A DNA stretch of 64,000 nt from Cryphonectria parasitica EP155 (taxonomy: Eukaryota > Ascomycota > Sordariomycetes > Diaporthales > Cryphonectriaceae). The translations under genes were made by a program, and so were the position numbers. The DNA is taken from NCBI RefSeq assembly GCF_011745365.1, contig NW_024468914.1, forward strand, positions 766,001 to 830,000, written 5' to 3'. The notes under the pieces are model-generated. The model was not told the DNA's origin. It did not search any database and worked only from the letters and a program-made list of their open reading frames with translations. Shown piece after piece: positions 12,151-25,100 of the stretch (position 1 is its first letter; every line of letters begins with the position of its first letter).

Positions 12151-14910
12151 TTGGTGTACTCCGGATAACGAAGGCCGTCGTGTGCGTGTAACACAGCATT
12201 GCGCATGATCAGTTGCCCATGTCACTCTATCACAATTTCTCAGATTTCGTATTCATGTATGTTATCTTTTGAAGGATTTCCGTGCTTGGGACCGTATTAT
12301 GTCAAACTAAAAGAAGATACTCCCCTCTTCCTTTTTGCTAATCGGGCAGGAAAGAAAAGAAGAAGAACACAGCTCGTATTGGTTGATGCACGCACAAGGC
12401 CCGAGCTGGATTCAAGTTCAGAAGACCCATGGAAATCAAGTTTGATCGTCGAGAAAATTGATTGAAACGATAAGAAAAGAAAGAACCACAGACACATGCA
12501 TGTAAATAAGGCCAGAAAATAAACACCCTGCACGCCCTTGCAATGATGCAATCCGGATACTATATACAAGTCCGAGAGCCAACCCAATCGTTTCCTTCGA
12601 GAAGAAGGGTGGGGGTTGGCCCGCCCAACGTCCGTGTGTTGCATCCGATGGGGAATGTACATGGTTGTGTCTCTTCGGAAGAGGAAAAGAGGAAAAGGAG
12701 AGAGAGAGGGAAGGGGGCTACATTGGATGTGGTCTGCCGAGACGAATGTTACCTTACCGTAGCAGCAATGCGTCGCAATGGTGCGAGCCGGCTGAACCCG
12801 GACGGAGCCTGCACACGAGAAAGGCGAGGGGAGAGAGAGCAAGAGAAAGAGAGGAGCAGGGCACGGGGCTCGTTGGTCTTGTTCTATAGTCCAGCTCCGT
12901 GTCAAGCGAAAGCCTATCTGTCTCCTCTCTTCAGTGTGTGGGGTTCATTGTTTCTGCCCCAGCGACTTGTTGCATGCGGGACCGGCTTAAATCGTGCCGG
13001 GCGTACCCGGATATGCTGGGGTCTGGATACTAAATACGCATTGATATTAGAAATTGATTCATCTGCAGTGTAAACAAACTACTATGGCCTGCATCCTCGC
13101 ATTACTTGACTCCACATTACCTTGAGCTTGAGTCTATGGTAAAAAGTAAGTACATAATGTGCGACTTATGGCCAAGGAAAGGACAAGAAAAGATCGGCGC
13201 TGTGCATGGAGTAGGGTCGAGCCGTTGCGTGCCGCTTGCTATATTAGCCACATATGCACATAGTACAAGCAGAACCACAACCAATGAGGTGACGTGATGT
13301 ATCGGCGGCCTTCTCCGCAGCTCTCCTGCGCGCCTCAGTACCAAAGTACTGTATCTTCTCCTCGCTTCACACAATTCAACGTGCTTTGCCTTTTGGCTCA
13401 TGATTACGAAAATTTTATCGGATGGGACAGCACCCCCGACCTTCTTTCCAGGATGAACGCGCATGGCTTGTACTATGTACGCGATCCAATAACCCAGGTG
13501 GGAGCTGTAGAAATAAGGTCACATCCGTTCGCTGACAGAAAATATAAGATGCAGTATAACCTCGAGATCCTTTCGACAGTCCTAGCCTCGTCCAAAATTA
13601 CACCCACTGACAGCCTGAGGTAGCCTAGGTTCTTCTTTTTGCACCCTCTCCTGCTTCTTCGCTGGCCTGAGCCTTGCAAAAGAAGTGACGTTGAAATTGA
13701 AACTTGAGGCTCTTTGTAGTCCTAAATTTTAGCACGCGCGGGTCAACTGCTGCCCGTCTTACTGTTGCAGTCTACTTGACATACTAATTACAAGACTCAA
13801 CTGGCCGATACCTTATGGGCTCGCTTCTCTTGCCTATTTTCTTTTTTCCTTTTCTAGGATCGTTCGGTTTCGTTCCCGTCGCTGGATCTGCCGAATCCTT
13901 GACAGTGGTCTACTACAAGCACAGTAAGGATCGATTCCTAATAATCTTATAGTCTTAACCAAAGAGGTCGGTGCTTACTGTTCGGCAGATGTATCCCGAG
14001 GTTGACCCTTCCAGGCCTTCCGAGTCTGTAATGGCCTGTCAGTTTGACTAGACAAGGATGTGTACCTCGAACGCAGATCACGGGGCATGGGGCTGTTCAT
14101 TCTTCACGTGTGCGGTATTTCCCCCTGACCAGGACTGCTGACAAGACCTTGCGGAGGAGCCTGGCCTTTACAACCACACTCGTGAAAGAAACCGCTTCTT
14201 TTAATAGTGCGACAACAATATGACACCTCGACGGCCTCAAACAAGACCCAACACACCAAAGGCCCAAGATACAGGTGGATAGTACGATGCTTGTCCTGAC
14301 GTGGCACCTGGCGAAGGATCCTCCCCTGGGAAAACGCAGATGGCGCACGTGCTGGTGGATGCGAGCGGTCAGCCCTATGAAGCCATAAAGCTGTTCAAGA
14401 ATGCCGAACAACGTGGGCCCGAAAGGATTTGTCGCCATGCATATTTCATCAAGGTTCCTTGCTGGAAGAAAGATTTGCAAAAGGTGACAAGGCTCTCCTG
14501 CTGAGGACCTTGGGAGTCACCTTTCTCCTGTCCAAGGGTTTGACAAAGCGAGAGGCACTCTTAATGTCATAGTGCCAGCACAAGACTGTCATGACCGGCA
14601 CTGGGTGGAACAATGTCAGCCTGTAATTGCTAAATCCGTCCATATGGCCAGCGAGTCACACACGATTACCAACTCCCAAACAGGAGATCTCGGTACGCGC
14701 AGAAATCACATTCCATCTTTAGTACAGAGACAAAGAACCAACATGTTTCCAGCCAGATTCCAGCACTCGATGTCGAGATAAGCTTCCTTGCCAAGGTGCC
14801 AACTCCTTGGCCTCCGAAGCCAGCCGATGAGTGCCGAAGTCCGTTCCGGCATTGCTTGTGTTGATAATGGTGGATCCCTCTATCGTACTTGTTTGGCTTT
14901 TTTAGAGACC

Positions 14911-14946
14911 TTTTTTTTTAAAAAAAAAAAAAAAAGGGGGGGGGGG
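14911..14946 (+). repeat. Compound T9-A16-G11 homopolymer
   Basis: Three abutting homopolymers: T at 14911-14919, A at 14920-14935, G at 14936-14946. The T-A part can fold on itself and the G run can stack. This resembles neither a normal poly(A) signal nor a simple microsatellite. Confidence 0.9.
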
Positions 14947-15712
14947 TTGCTCGGCCATCTCACTACGATGGCGAGTTTGTCTATTATTGTTGGGTATTGA
15001 TAATACTTAGCGTCATGGCTGGGGCCCCGGCGTGCCCGGCGGGCCAGAACGTTGCAAGATAGGCTTGGCCAGACATGGTTCTAGGACCACTTTGTGTTAC
15101 ATTGTGGCGGCCGACTATTGATTCACATCGAGTTGGTGATCTGGCAGTAGCACAACTCGGAATAGTCCAGGTGGCAAGTAGGCGCGAAGAAGCCTCGTGA
15201 TGAAACGCCCATGTGAACGCGGGGCCGGTTTTGGATGTGCAGCAGGCCTTGTGGTGAGACTGAGTTCGCTGCTTGCTTTCTGGGTGGGTTTGCGATGCAA
15301 CGGATTGGTATCTGGTCTGCGAATATCTTCTTGAACTGTTTGGCAAGATCTTGGTGCCCAAAAGACAATGCTGATCTACTTGTCGTTTCAAACGCACTTT
15401 TTGGCGTAAAATCATGCTATGAAGGTTGACGCCCTAGCCGGTTGGTTTAGTTAGGATATACTCAAAATCTCTAGTACTTCTGAGCTTAAAAGACAGGTTT
15501 GAGGGCTTTGCTGACTACCAAGTAAATAATGGACTGAAGCCCGGGCCAGGGGATCGGGTCGGAGGGTTGATTAAAAAGTGACAATAATTTTATCAGACTA
15601 TGATGTTTTTGCTTTTACCGCGGTGAGGACAGCGTTTCGCAACAGTCCGGAAGACAAATCATCAGTCGTGAAGCACTTTCTTTAATAGCGGTGAAGCAAA
15701 AAAAAGAACCAA

Positions 15713-15737
15713 CCCCCCCCCCCCCCCCCAAAAAAAA
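15713..15737 (+). repeat. Compound C17-A8 homopolymer
   Basis: C at 15713-15729 followed by A at 15730-15737, so the minus strand reads T8 then G17. This is the same T-then-G arrangement as the tracts near 19.3 and 20.3 kb but in inverse orientation. Confidence 0.9.
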
Positions 15738-18700
15738 TGGAAGGAAGGAAGGGATGAGAAGAGAGAGAGTGTGTGTGAGAGCCCTCCAGCTAAAAAAAGA
15801 AAACCATTACCTCACTAAAAAATCAAAATGTCTACAAGTGTTCTTTGGTATAGCATTTGAGGATAACTGGTGAAATAAGTGGATGGCAACGGTATGGAGT
15901 TATCATTCATGAATTATAGAAGATCTAGCTCATACCAATTCTCTACTACTGCAATTAGAGACCATCACCTAATGTGTTCACAATAAATATGCAAGCAGAA
16001 GAGAGCTTGCCTGGATCATGAGGAGCCAGCGAATACTAGAGGGACCATCTTCGAGATGTAAAATACAATGTCCATGGCAAATGGTGACTGTGCAGCTGCT
16101 GAGAACAACTTCCTCCTTGACTTGGGAGTCCGTACGAGCTCCTTGAACTCTTTGTTCTTAAGAGTAGTATGGCTTGAAAGGGCTCGATTCCCGCTTCTCG
16201 TTAAATTTACTGTCAGAGAAGTGAAAGTGAACAGGCGTGGATTGCTTCCAAATCGTGTGGCTTTGAATGTGCGAGGGCCAGTGACTCACTGGTCCAGGGC
16301 CGTGATCGGCCATCCAGCCGGCCAACAGCCAGGCCTATAGATACCTTCGGAGGTTTCGGCCAGTAATTACGAATGCAGTCCATGGTAAGTATGCTATATA
16401 TGAAAAGGAGGAGGGTCGGGAAAATAAAAGCGCATAATCACCCTCTGAAAGAGAGGGAAAGGCGTCATGTAGTTTTTCCTTCCTTTTCTTTCTCTTCCTT
16501 AGTGTCTAGCAATATGAATCTTTCTGTCACGCATACTGAACGTTCACGTTAAGAGGGACCAGACGCTCAACCTGCCCGCTGTTCTGCCCGTTCTCCTGCC
16601 CTTACCTCTATCATGCCACGGCCGCCTTGTCGCTCTAAATACTATAAGCATGGCCTTGTTTATGATCATATTCCAGTAATCCTGCTGGAATAGTATAACA
16701 TAGCTTCTCTTGACTCCCTTGAGAGTTTTTATGCCATAGACAAGTTTTGGGGCTACGTGCACACATGTGCAGCGCCTGACAATTACTTTTCGATCCTCAC
16801 ATCATCCGCGGATACGTACGCGTTGAGACGGGACGTCCAGACACAAACAGTCAGCCTCGTTATTTTTGGCACGAGGAATTTTGATAAGGGATGTTGCTAT
16901 ATGGGAGGTGTTTTGGAGATACTCGCCCACATAGGTGCTTGCACAGACCTGCGTCGTGTTGGCGTAGAGGAATCATCCCTAGGCCGTGTAGTGATATCCT
17001 ACTTGATCACCTCTGTTGGACTTGATTTTGTTTAGAGGCAGCCAGGAAGGGGGAATAATATAACGAAAGTGTCGCGTAATGAGGGATGTTTCTCTCTTTC
17101 TTTTCGTTGACTTTTCTCTTGATTCACGTGCATTTCACCAAGTCTACGTTGTTCATGATTCTGTAGATCTTCTCTCTACGACCAGGTACATTGCTCCTCT
17201 TAGGTAGAATGAACAGGCGTCGTACAGTCTAGTCATATTAGTTAGTATTACTATCTGACTTAATATTCCATCGTGACTCGTTTTGATTACTCCCGAGGTG
17301 GGTGTTCAGCTGAAGTCAGTGTCCAGTCCCCTACGCCAGGCAACGGCACTTCCAATGCGCCTAGTCAATAACCACAGTAGTCAGCACCCACCTGGACAGC
17401 TGCTGGCATCAGCTCTACCAGTTGGGCTCCTCGAGATGACCAGGCCCGAGCCCACCTAGCATGTTGAGACACCGAAGGGGAGAGGCGAGCACACGAGTGA
17501 GACTTGAGCGCGCACTTGGGCCTCGACAAGGCTGATTAGCGACCGGGAAGGATGCGAATGAGATCCGATCGGTGTGAGACGGTACGATCTCTTATTTCTC
17601 CGAACTGACTGCTCCCTGAGGGGAGAAGAGGAGGGAAAAGGAGGGGAGATGGGGTCCTGACCATCCTGACCATCCTCATCTTCAGCCCATCAGCAGTGGC
17701 TGACGGGGGCGGCACTACTTCGTGGCACGTACGGTACGCGGGTCTCAGCTCATGGATGGTCGGAATCTCGATCACGCGTACGAGCGAAAAAAAAAAGAGC
17801 TGTAATAACAGGGAAACGGATCGGCAAGCCACGCTCGTGTCTTGTTCGGGTTCTGTTCTCTGGGGACCTGGACCTAGGGCTGGGAATGCCTATCACGCCT
17901 GCAGCTCTTGGTTTACAAGGAGCGTCAACTTTCTTCTGGCCGAATCTTGCAAGTATCTTCGCTGGAGAAGAAACATGCAGGCTAAGGCATCCTCGTATTG
18001 TGCAATGGATCTGAGGTCACAATTCATGAAGTGCGTTCAGTTGTATCGCAGGCATTGTAGCTGACCTTACAGGGCCAGAAGGAAGAAAACGAGGGTGAAA
18101 ATTGACTGGACGATCCAGCCAGATTTGAAAACGATCTTCAGTACTTGCCGGGTTTCCTTTTCTCCCTCTTGGAGCATGGACAAACCACTTATGGAAATAC
18201 GCCCGTACAGTGATTTCTAGGTAATCTACCGTATCATCTTTGCTTCTGTGCGACGGAGAAGCAGACAATCATATAATGTGGATATGTGTTTCTCATGCCT
18301 GCAAGAAGGCTGCTGGGCCGTTAGGGGAGCTGGGGAAGGAAGATACTCTGCTGGTAATGGTGTGGTGCCAACTGTCAACGGCTTCTCGGGAGCGCACGTG
18401 GTTGTCGTCCAGCGGTCGAAACCCCCCTTGGACAGCCCCTGTCTGTTCCTGCAGATAGGGCATGTTTTGTGCGCAGTGCTCATCATGTTGTTGAGAAAGT
18501 GTCCACAGAGGCGCTTACGAGGGAAGTGGAGGGGGGTCGCAGCCCGTGCCATCAGGATTCAGAACCTGGGGGTTGGATGTGGGATTGCTGCAGGGCAGCT
18601 GGATGGATGAGTTGGTGGCCATGCAGAGCGTTCTTCCCCGGTGGTGACCCCTCTTCCTTTCGCTCTCGCTCTCCCCCTCTCTTTCATCCTTGACCTCTGA

Positions 18701-19292
18701 TAGCTGCCGGCCACGTTTCTGAAGCAGGATGGATCGCAAACGGGAGCCATAAACCTGCATTGGCCATGCAGCTTTCAGGGGCTGCAAAGGAGGGAGGGGG
18801 TCCTTCCAAGGTCTTGGTAGCGCTGTGGACAGATGATCGAACTCAGAGCTGCATCGCTGCATTGCTGCATGTCGCAGGCCAAGGCATATCATATGTATGT
18901 ACCTGTGGAAATGGGTGGAGGGGTATAAGTGCATCAAGTACTGGTCATGCAGGTCCAGCTGGCGCCATAGAACACCCAGTATGTTGCGCCATACCGTGGC
19001 AGCGGTGCAACCAGAACAATTCAAATGGTATATGTACGAGAAGGTGTGTGTGTGTGTGCACGCGCGTCGGTGACCTCAAAACGTCGCAGTGCCGGCGCTA
19101 AGAAAGCAGAGCAGGCGGTCCGACGCCACCCCCTTGTGTGCTTGGCCCCTTTTGGCGCACAGATACATGAATGCATGCAGTCGTTGTAATAGCATAGAGA
19201 TGGCGCTTGCATGTGCTGTGTGTTGTGTGTTGGTGTGTGTCTGTGGGCAAAGACGTGGCCAGAGAAGAGGACGTCGCTTCATAGTGTCGGAC

Positions 19293-19309
19293 TTTTTTGG
19301 GGGGGGGGG
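19293..19309 (+). repeat. Compound T6-G11 homopolymer
   Basis: Six T followed directly by eleven G in non-coding DNA, then GTGGTGGTGG. Confidence 0.9.
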
Positions 19310-20326
19310 TGTGGTGGTGGATGGGTGGGGTTTGGGCCGGCTCCTGTCCGTGTCGAGTACCCCAGGAAAACATTTGATCATTCCGGTATTATATAAGCCC
19401 TTGTAGTAAATCAGTCGGCTGATCATAGACGACACGAGATGGGTACCAGGGTGTCAGTATCGTGGGGGGACGAAAAGGTGGAAAGGGGAGAGGGGGGAAA
19501 CTAAATTGTCATAGATAGGTACTGGTGCGTTTCACCAATTGAGAAGGATCCCTCAGACCGTATCATGGCCCTCCTCTTCTCACTTTAGGGATCTGCAGTA
19601 GAGGACACGAGCAAAGAGCTAGATTGAGTTTTGTAGATTTGCGTGGGTCAAAAAACCTGGCCAAAGTGACAAAAATAAGAATGAAAGAAAAATACGAATG
19701 GATCGTGATTGACGATGAAGCGCGTAAGTGGGGGGAAGTTCAATGAATTGATGCAGTTCCAGCAAGTTACTGCGTAAAGGGGGAAGGGAAGGCCCCAGTA
19801 GTCTCATTGCTGAATCAATTAGTGATCCTAGGGTTAGACAGCATGGCAGCATGACACCTAAATAGCAGCAGGAGCAACACTACCCAGCACTTGCGCTTGC
19901 CAGAGGTACATAGTAGTGCAGTGTGGGGTGAAGGTGGGCAGTGGTGGGGTACCTTGGCGGGGACTAAAATTAGTTTACTTAAAGGACCCTTGCCCCATAC
20001 CTCCGTTCTTTAACTGCCAAGGTACGGACAGGGTAAGTAGTACAGGACAGGTAAATCTGAGCACCGAATGACCCCCTGAAATTTCCTAAACTGATAGCGC
20101 TAGAAGACGGTTTGCGCACCCACTCGCGTTTCCTCTGACAATCTTGCAATCAATCTTGTGTTCATGCGGGGCCGAGATTGTAGTACATCGACCAAGTACA
20201 ATACAAAATATGTGCTGGTATAAGGAGGGGGGAGGAAGAAAAGAGCGAACTAGCACCGGGCACTATTTCGTAGCGCAATCAATGGCTCTGAACTATCTCC
20301 AAGAGTCTATCTGTTATACTCATGTA

Positions 20327-20346
20327 TTTTTTTTGGGGGGGGGGGG
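20327..20346 (+). repeat. Compound T8-G12 homopolymer
   Basis: Eight T followed directly by twelve G, the same design as the tract about 1 kb upstream. Confidence 0.9.
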
Positions 20347-21113
20347 AAGAGCATTGTATGTACTATGGTATCTCCGTTGAGTTGCAAGAGAAGGAAGGTG
20401 CGGGGCAGGGGAGGGGCCGGCGGACAGTTCAAGGAAGGGAAGGCATCGCTTAAGAGGTACTTTGAAGACTAAAAGTACGTATCGGGCGTATATGTGCATC
20501 CATGGTTAAGGGTCCAGGGGCAAGAACGACTAAGGCCAGGGGTCGGGGTTGGTTTTGGGCCATGTGGGATGGGATCTCCTTCCCGGTTTGATCCAATTCC
20601 ATCCCAATTCGATTCAATTGCAAATTTCAAGACTCGAGCTTTGAACAATCAAGCTTCATTCTGGCAGCAAATGCCCTCTCCCCCCTTTCCTCTCTCGCAC
20701 GCCACCAATTATACCCTCTCTTTGGTTGTTTAGGGTTGTGTCCTGTCCCCCAAACTTTCTCTCTCTCTCTCTCTCTCTCTGTGCTGATTCTCTTCTCGCC
20801 CCCTGCCCTTGTTCATACGTCTCAGACGTTGGGTTACGTCCGCAGCTACAAAGCAGAGACGAGACGGCAGCGACGGGGTGCCGCGCGACACGCCCTTGCT
20901 ACCGGCCTATTTTGACGAATAGCTCGAGTCCTAGCCCTGGCCCTGGCCCTCCCTCTTCTTGACTCTGGTTGGCCTCGATTTGAGGCCTGAAGTGTTGTGC
21001 GTGTGTGTTTGTATGTGTAGAAGCATGTGTGGCTTTGGAGGGTAACACATGACAACGCTGCATTGGACACGACAAAGACACACTACATACAACAAAGCAC
21101 GGCTACACACACA

Positions 21114-21118
<5 letters not shown>

Positions 21119-21159
<41 letters not shown>
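21119..21159 (+). repeat. (GT)n microsatellite
   Basis: About twenty GT units without interruption, flanked on the left by ACACACACATGTGCGT so that the CA and GT parts form an imperfect inverted repeat. It lies ~1 kb upstream of the Sec7 start codon. Confidence 0.95.
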
Positions 21160-21160
<1 letters not shown>

Positions 21161-21563
21161 TTGCTTGACTCGGTATCCTAACTTAAGTACAGTATAATCA
21201 TATTGCGCCATCTGGACACACGAAACGACCTGTCAGGGCTACCACCTCGGCGGCTGCTGCAAGCTAGCCTCGTCGAGGTCAAGCCTCAGTTCCTTTTCCC
21301 CCACCGTCGCACCGTCAAGATCGCTCTTGTGCCAGGGGGGTCCAGTCAGATCTCCTTTCCTGGCTGTCCACTCACCCAACATAAGCGCTCAAGCCTCTTC
21401 TGTGCCGTTCTGCATGTGTACATCGTCCATTGCCACCTCGCAAGATTTCGTGGTGGTTCGCAGGTTCGTGCGTGGCAGTGACCGAGGCCAAGCGCCTGGC
21501 CTGGCAATCCAGAAAGGCCCCTAACCACTGCATTGTCGAGGGACGAGACGAAACAATACCACA

Positions 21564-21594
21564 TACACACACGCCCACACACACACACACACAC
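21564..21594 (+). repeat. (CA)n-rich tract in Sec7 leader
   Basis: CACACGCCC followed by about nine CA units, in the presumed leader of the Sec7 gene. Confidence 0.8.
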
Positions 21595-22123
21595 GAGAGG
21601 GTCATCTGGACACAACTGCACTGCACTGCACTGCCCATTGCTCCTCGGCTAGTCCTTGTTTCGACCATTCAGCAACCACGGGACGAGGTAACGATACACA
21701 CAGACACACAGGCGCATGTCTCTCCCTCCTGCACCTGCATCTGCGTCTGCATCTGCATGGCGTCCACACAACAGCACACCTGCCCTTCCTTCTGTTTCGC
21801 CTGTCATTTCTCTCGACCCCCCCTCCACCCCAGCAGATCTCTAGGCTTCCCCTGTGGGTGACGCCGACGACATTGACGTTGAATCACCGCCATTACGACG
21901 ACAAGGAGGAGGAAGACGAACACCACCACCACTACAAACGTTGGCGCCTGCCTGCAAGGGTGGTGGGGCTTGTGAGACTAGTTGCAGGGCTAATTATTCA
22001 TTTCCCTCCCGACCAGACGAACGGCAGTGCGGTACCGTACCATACCTTGGGAGGAGGGTGTCACCCAGCAGGCATAAACCCGTGTCAGCCAGGGCTCAAA
22101 GATCCGGGTCCGAAATTTTGAAC

Positions 22124-25100
22124 ATGCCTTTCTCTGAGGACCAACAGCCCCAGCCTAGGAGGGTGCGCAATCACCGTCGCAACAACAAGCCTGACCTCAA
22201 CATAGACACTTTCGACGCCAACGCCTACTCCTACTCTCCCGACTACGAGGACAACGAGCTCTCTACACCACTGTCGCCCCCGCCGCCCAGTCACCTCGCA
22301 TTCCCTAAGCCTCCCGACATCCCCTACAAGTCGTCTCAGCGCAGTCTGAACTCCCCCTCCTCCTCCTCCGCCGCTGGCGCCGCCGGCACATACGACAGGC
22401 GCCCTCCGCCCCTCTCGTTGTCCAGAGGCAGGCCTGCTGCAGCCGACGACGACTACTACGACGACGACTACGATCGCGACAGCCCACGTCTCCACTTCAA
22501 GTTGTCTAGCCAGGGCTACAGGGCTGGCCAGGAGGAGAGGGATGCGCGCACAAGACCTGGTACTACTGATCCCAACAGAGGCCGCGACCTAGGAGGCGGC
22601 CACCACGACGACCGAGCCGACGGCCCTGACGACAACCAGACCTTCTTCGACGCCTTCTCTGATACCTTCTCCGACGCCGACGTGATGTCCAACCAAGGGA
22701 ACGACTCCCCCCTGCGGCGACGGCACTCCCGCACCCCGCCGCCGTCCGCCCTGCAGCATCGCGACTTGCGAGACTCCTCCCTCCGAGATTCCCACGACCT
22801 CTCCCTCTCCCCTCGAAATGTGACCCGCGACTCCCTTCTGGGGAACATGCTCCTCTCCCTCGACCAATTCAACCACATGAGCCAGGTGAACAACATGCAG
22901 ACCAGCGGCGAGACCAGGACCATGTCTGGTTTTGCCGGCCCTCATCCTTCGTATCGCTACGAGGACCCAGCAGCAGCAGGCCCGAGGGCGGGCACAGCAG
23001 GAGGTGGGGGCGGCAGTAGGACGATGACGAGCACAACAAACTCAAAGGCAAGAAATACTATCCACGCCGGAGCTGTGGCCGGGGGCCGAGGCGGCCACGG
23101 GTACTCGTACAGTTCCGACTACGAAGGCGCCGACGATGACCTGAGCCGTGTGTCGACCAACATGTCGCGAGGGCGCAGGAGTAACAGCCTCTCGGCCAAT
23201 CCAGGTGGCCTGCGCGATATTGCCACCAATCAGCAGCGCCCCGTCCCTGGTGGCTCCTCTTTGGGCTCACGGGTGCTACACTCGAGGGGAGGACGCGGGA
23301 GCAAGAGCAGTAGTACAAACAGCGTTGACGCAGCAGGCTATGCACACGTGTTGGGCAGCCAGAAATGGGCGCAAAGTATTGGTGTGCCCAAACGATCCTC
23401 CAGTCTAGAACCGGCACGCCGCCGCTCCTACGGCACACAGCCGCCGGACCAGCAGCAGCTGCACTCGTCGCGCCCGACCACTACCCAACACCCACAGAAA
23501 CACCTACAACAGCAGCAGCAACAGGGGCAGCAGCCGTCGTGGCATATAGAGCTGCCCAACTCCTTCTTCGACCACGCCAGCTCCAACCTCGACTACGACT
23601 ACTCTTACGATCTGGACGATGCTGCACCCACCCCGACAGTACCAGTCGGTCCGCGTCGGCTCGCCACCATGCCGTCTATGCCGTCCATTGCCCGGCACGA
23701 GCCCATGGGCGAGCCCCTGTCACCCGTGCGCTCTGTCAACCTCCGCCTGGAGCGCAAGCGCAGCAACAAATCTTCACGGAGCACCAGCACTGCCAAGCAC
23801 CACCCGTCGTCCTCCTCAAGACGTGATGCCGCCCGCGAGCGTGACCATGAACCTGTTCCCCCTCTTCCTCTTCCTGGTACTGCTCCTGGTACCGTCGCAG
23901 ATTTGTTAGAAGACTCGGCCCCGGCCCCCCATGTTGGTTACGAGAAGGCCAAGGAGCCCGTGCACGCCAGCCCGGCTGCTGCTCCCACATCGACCGTCGC
24001 GCAGCACAAGGAAAAACAACCCGGTTTCTTCAGGCGCATGTTCGGTGGCGGCTCCAAGAACAGCCTTGTTGCAGCTCTAGACCAGTCCGCCAGCCTGCCC
24101 TCGTCTGCTACATCTCTTGCCCCGGCCATCGGCTCTCCTGCAGCCTCTGCCAAAATCATGAGCAGCAACCATGCATCCTCATCCCAGCAATCGCCCACGA
24201 CTGCAAATGCGGCATTCTCGGAAGCCAACAAAGCCGCCACCAGCACCCCGTCCTCGAGGCAGACGAGCTCGTCCCACGGGATACAGAAGAAACCATCAGG
24301 GTTCTTCCGGCGCCGCAAGAAGTCTGTGTCGGTGAACAATGTAGAACCACCCCCTCTTCCGCCCACCTTACCACCGTCCATCATACCATCGGCAGAGCTG
24401 CTGCCTCCTCCCCAGAAGCGGCTCGAGGTTATGACCCCGAAGCCCGAGCCCAGCCCTGTCACAAGCCTGCGCAAGGCCATGGACCCTTTTCTCAAGGCCT
24501 CGGAGTCATCAGCCCCGTCTTCCGGCCGGACCAGTCCCCGGGACGACCAAGCGCAGTCCGTCTATCACTCGGCAGTGGAAGAGTTTCCTCCCGACCGACA
24601 GCTTCGAAGCTTCTCTCCCGACTACGAGCCAGACCCGAGAGCCACAATACGTTCAGTGCCGTCCGATTCGAGACCCAGGGTGGACAGAAGCCCCACCGCC
24701 CCCGGAGCACAAAGGCCCGGGACGCCAACACGACATGTCTCGAAGCCACTTTACGATTACGAGCGCAGCAGTTCCTTCTTGCACGACAATAGCGAAAGCG
24801 ATGGTAGCCCACAACAAGTCAGGAAGCAGGCCTCACAATCTGCCATGGCCAGCCGCTCCAGGTCGCCCATTCCTGTTGGCCGCATGACGCTGGCTCCGAT
24901 CCAGACGGATTTGCCGTTGTCGTCCCCGTCTTCGTACGCCACGATCAAGGACAAGAAGCTGGACAGGCTGACACAGGACAGCATGGCCTCCGAAAAGAGC
25001 GACCGCCCGGGAAGCCTGACGCTGCCCATCGAGGGCTTCAAGACCGAGCCCGAACCCGAACCTGAACTAAAGACACGTGCTTCTGCGGCCAGCATCCCAG

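Larger units (their letters stand above)
9860..22123. other. About 12-kb region without a supportable protein gene
   Basis: This stretch separates the start of the OPT gene from the start of the Sec7 gene. All open frames are below ~205 codons, overlap one another on both strands, lack family motifs and mostly translate CT-, GT- or GA-rich low-complexity DNA. It contains the promoter of the OPT transporter (pyrimidine-rich on the coding strand near 9900-10600), six homopolymer G or C tracts of 11-17 bases, several (GT)n/(CA)n runs and, from about 20.7 kb, the CT/CA-rich leader of the Sec7 gene. Composition is not strongly AT-skewed. It could hold long non-coding transcripts, decayed elements or large regulatory regions; I could not distinguish these. 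I found no convincing tRNA B-box with a pairing T-arm. Confidence 0.6.

Noticed and set aside
13815..14006. A small gene: ATG 13815 with a hydrophobic leader, donor GTAAGG, acceptor GGCAG, 41-aa product.
   Set aside because: The leader is encoded by a pyrimidine tract that also looks like a splice acceptor, the product stops at once after the junction, and no family or conservation supports it.
16150..16215. B-box-like GGCTCGATTCC near 16181, possible tRNA.
   Set aside because: The flanking bases do not pair into a five-base T-arm and no cloverleaf could be assembled.
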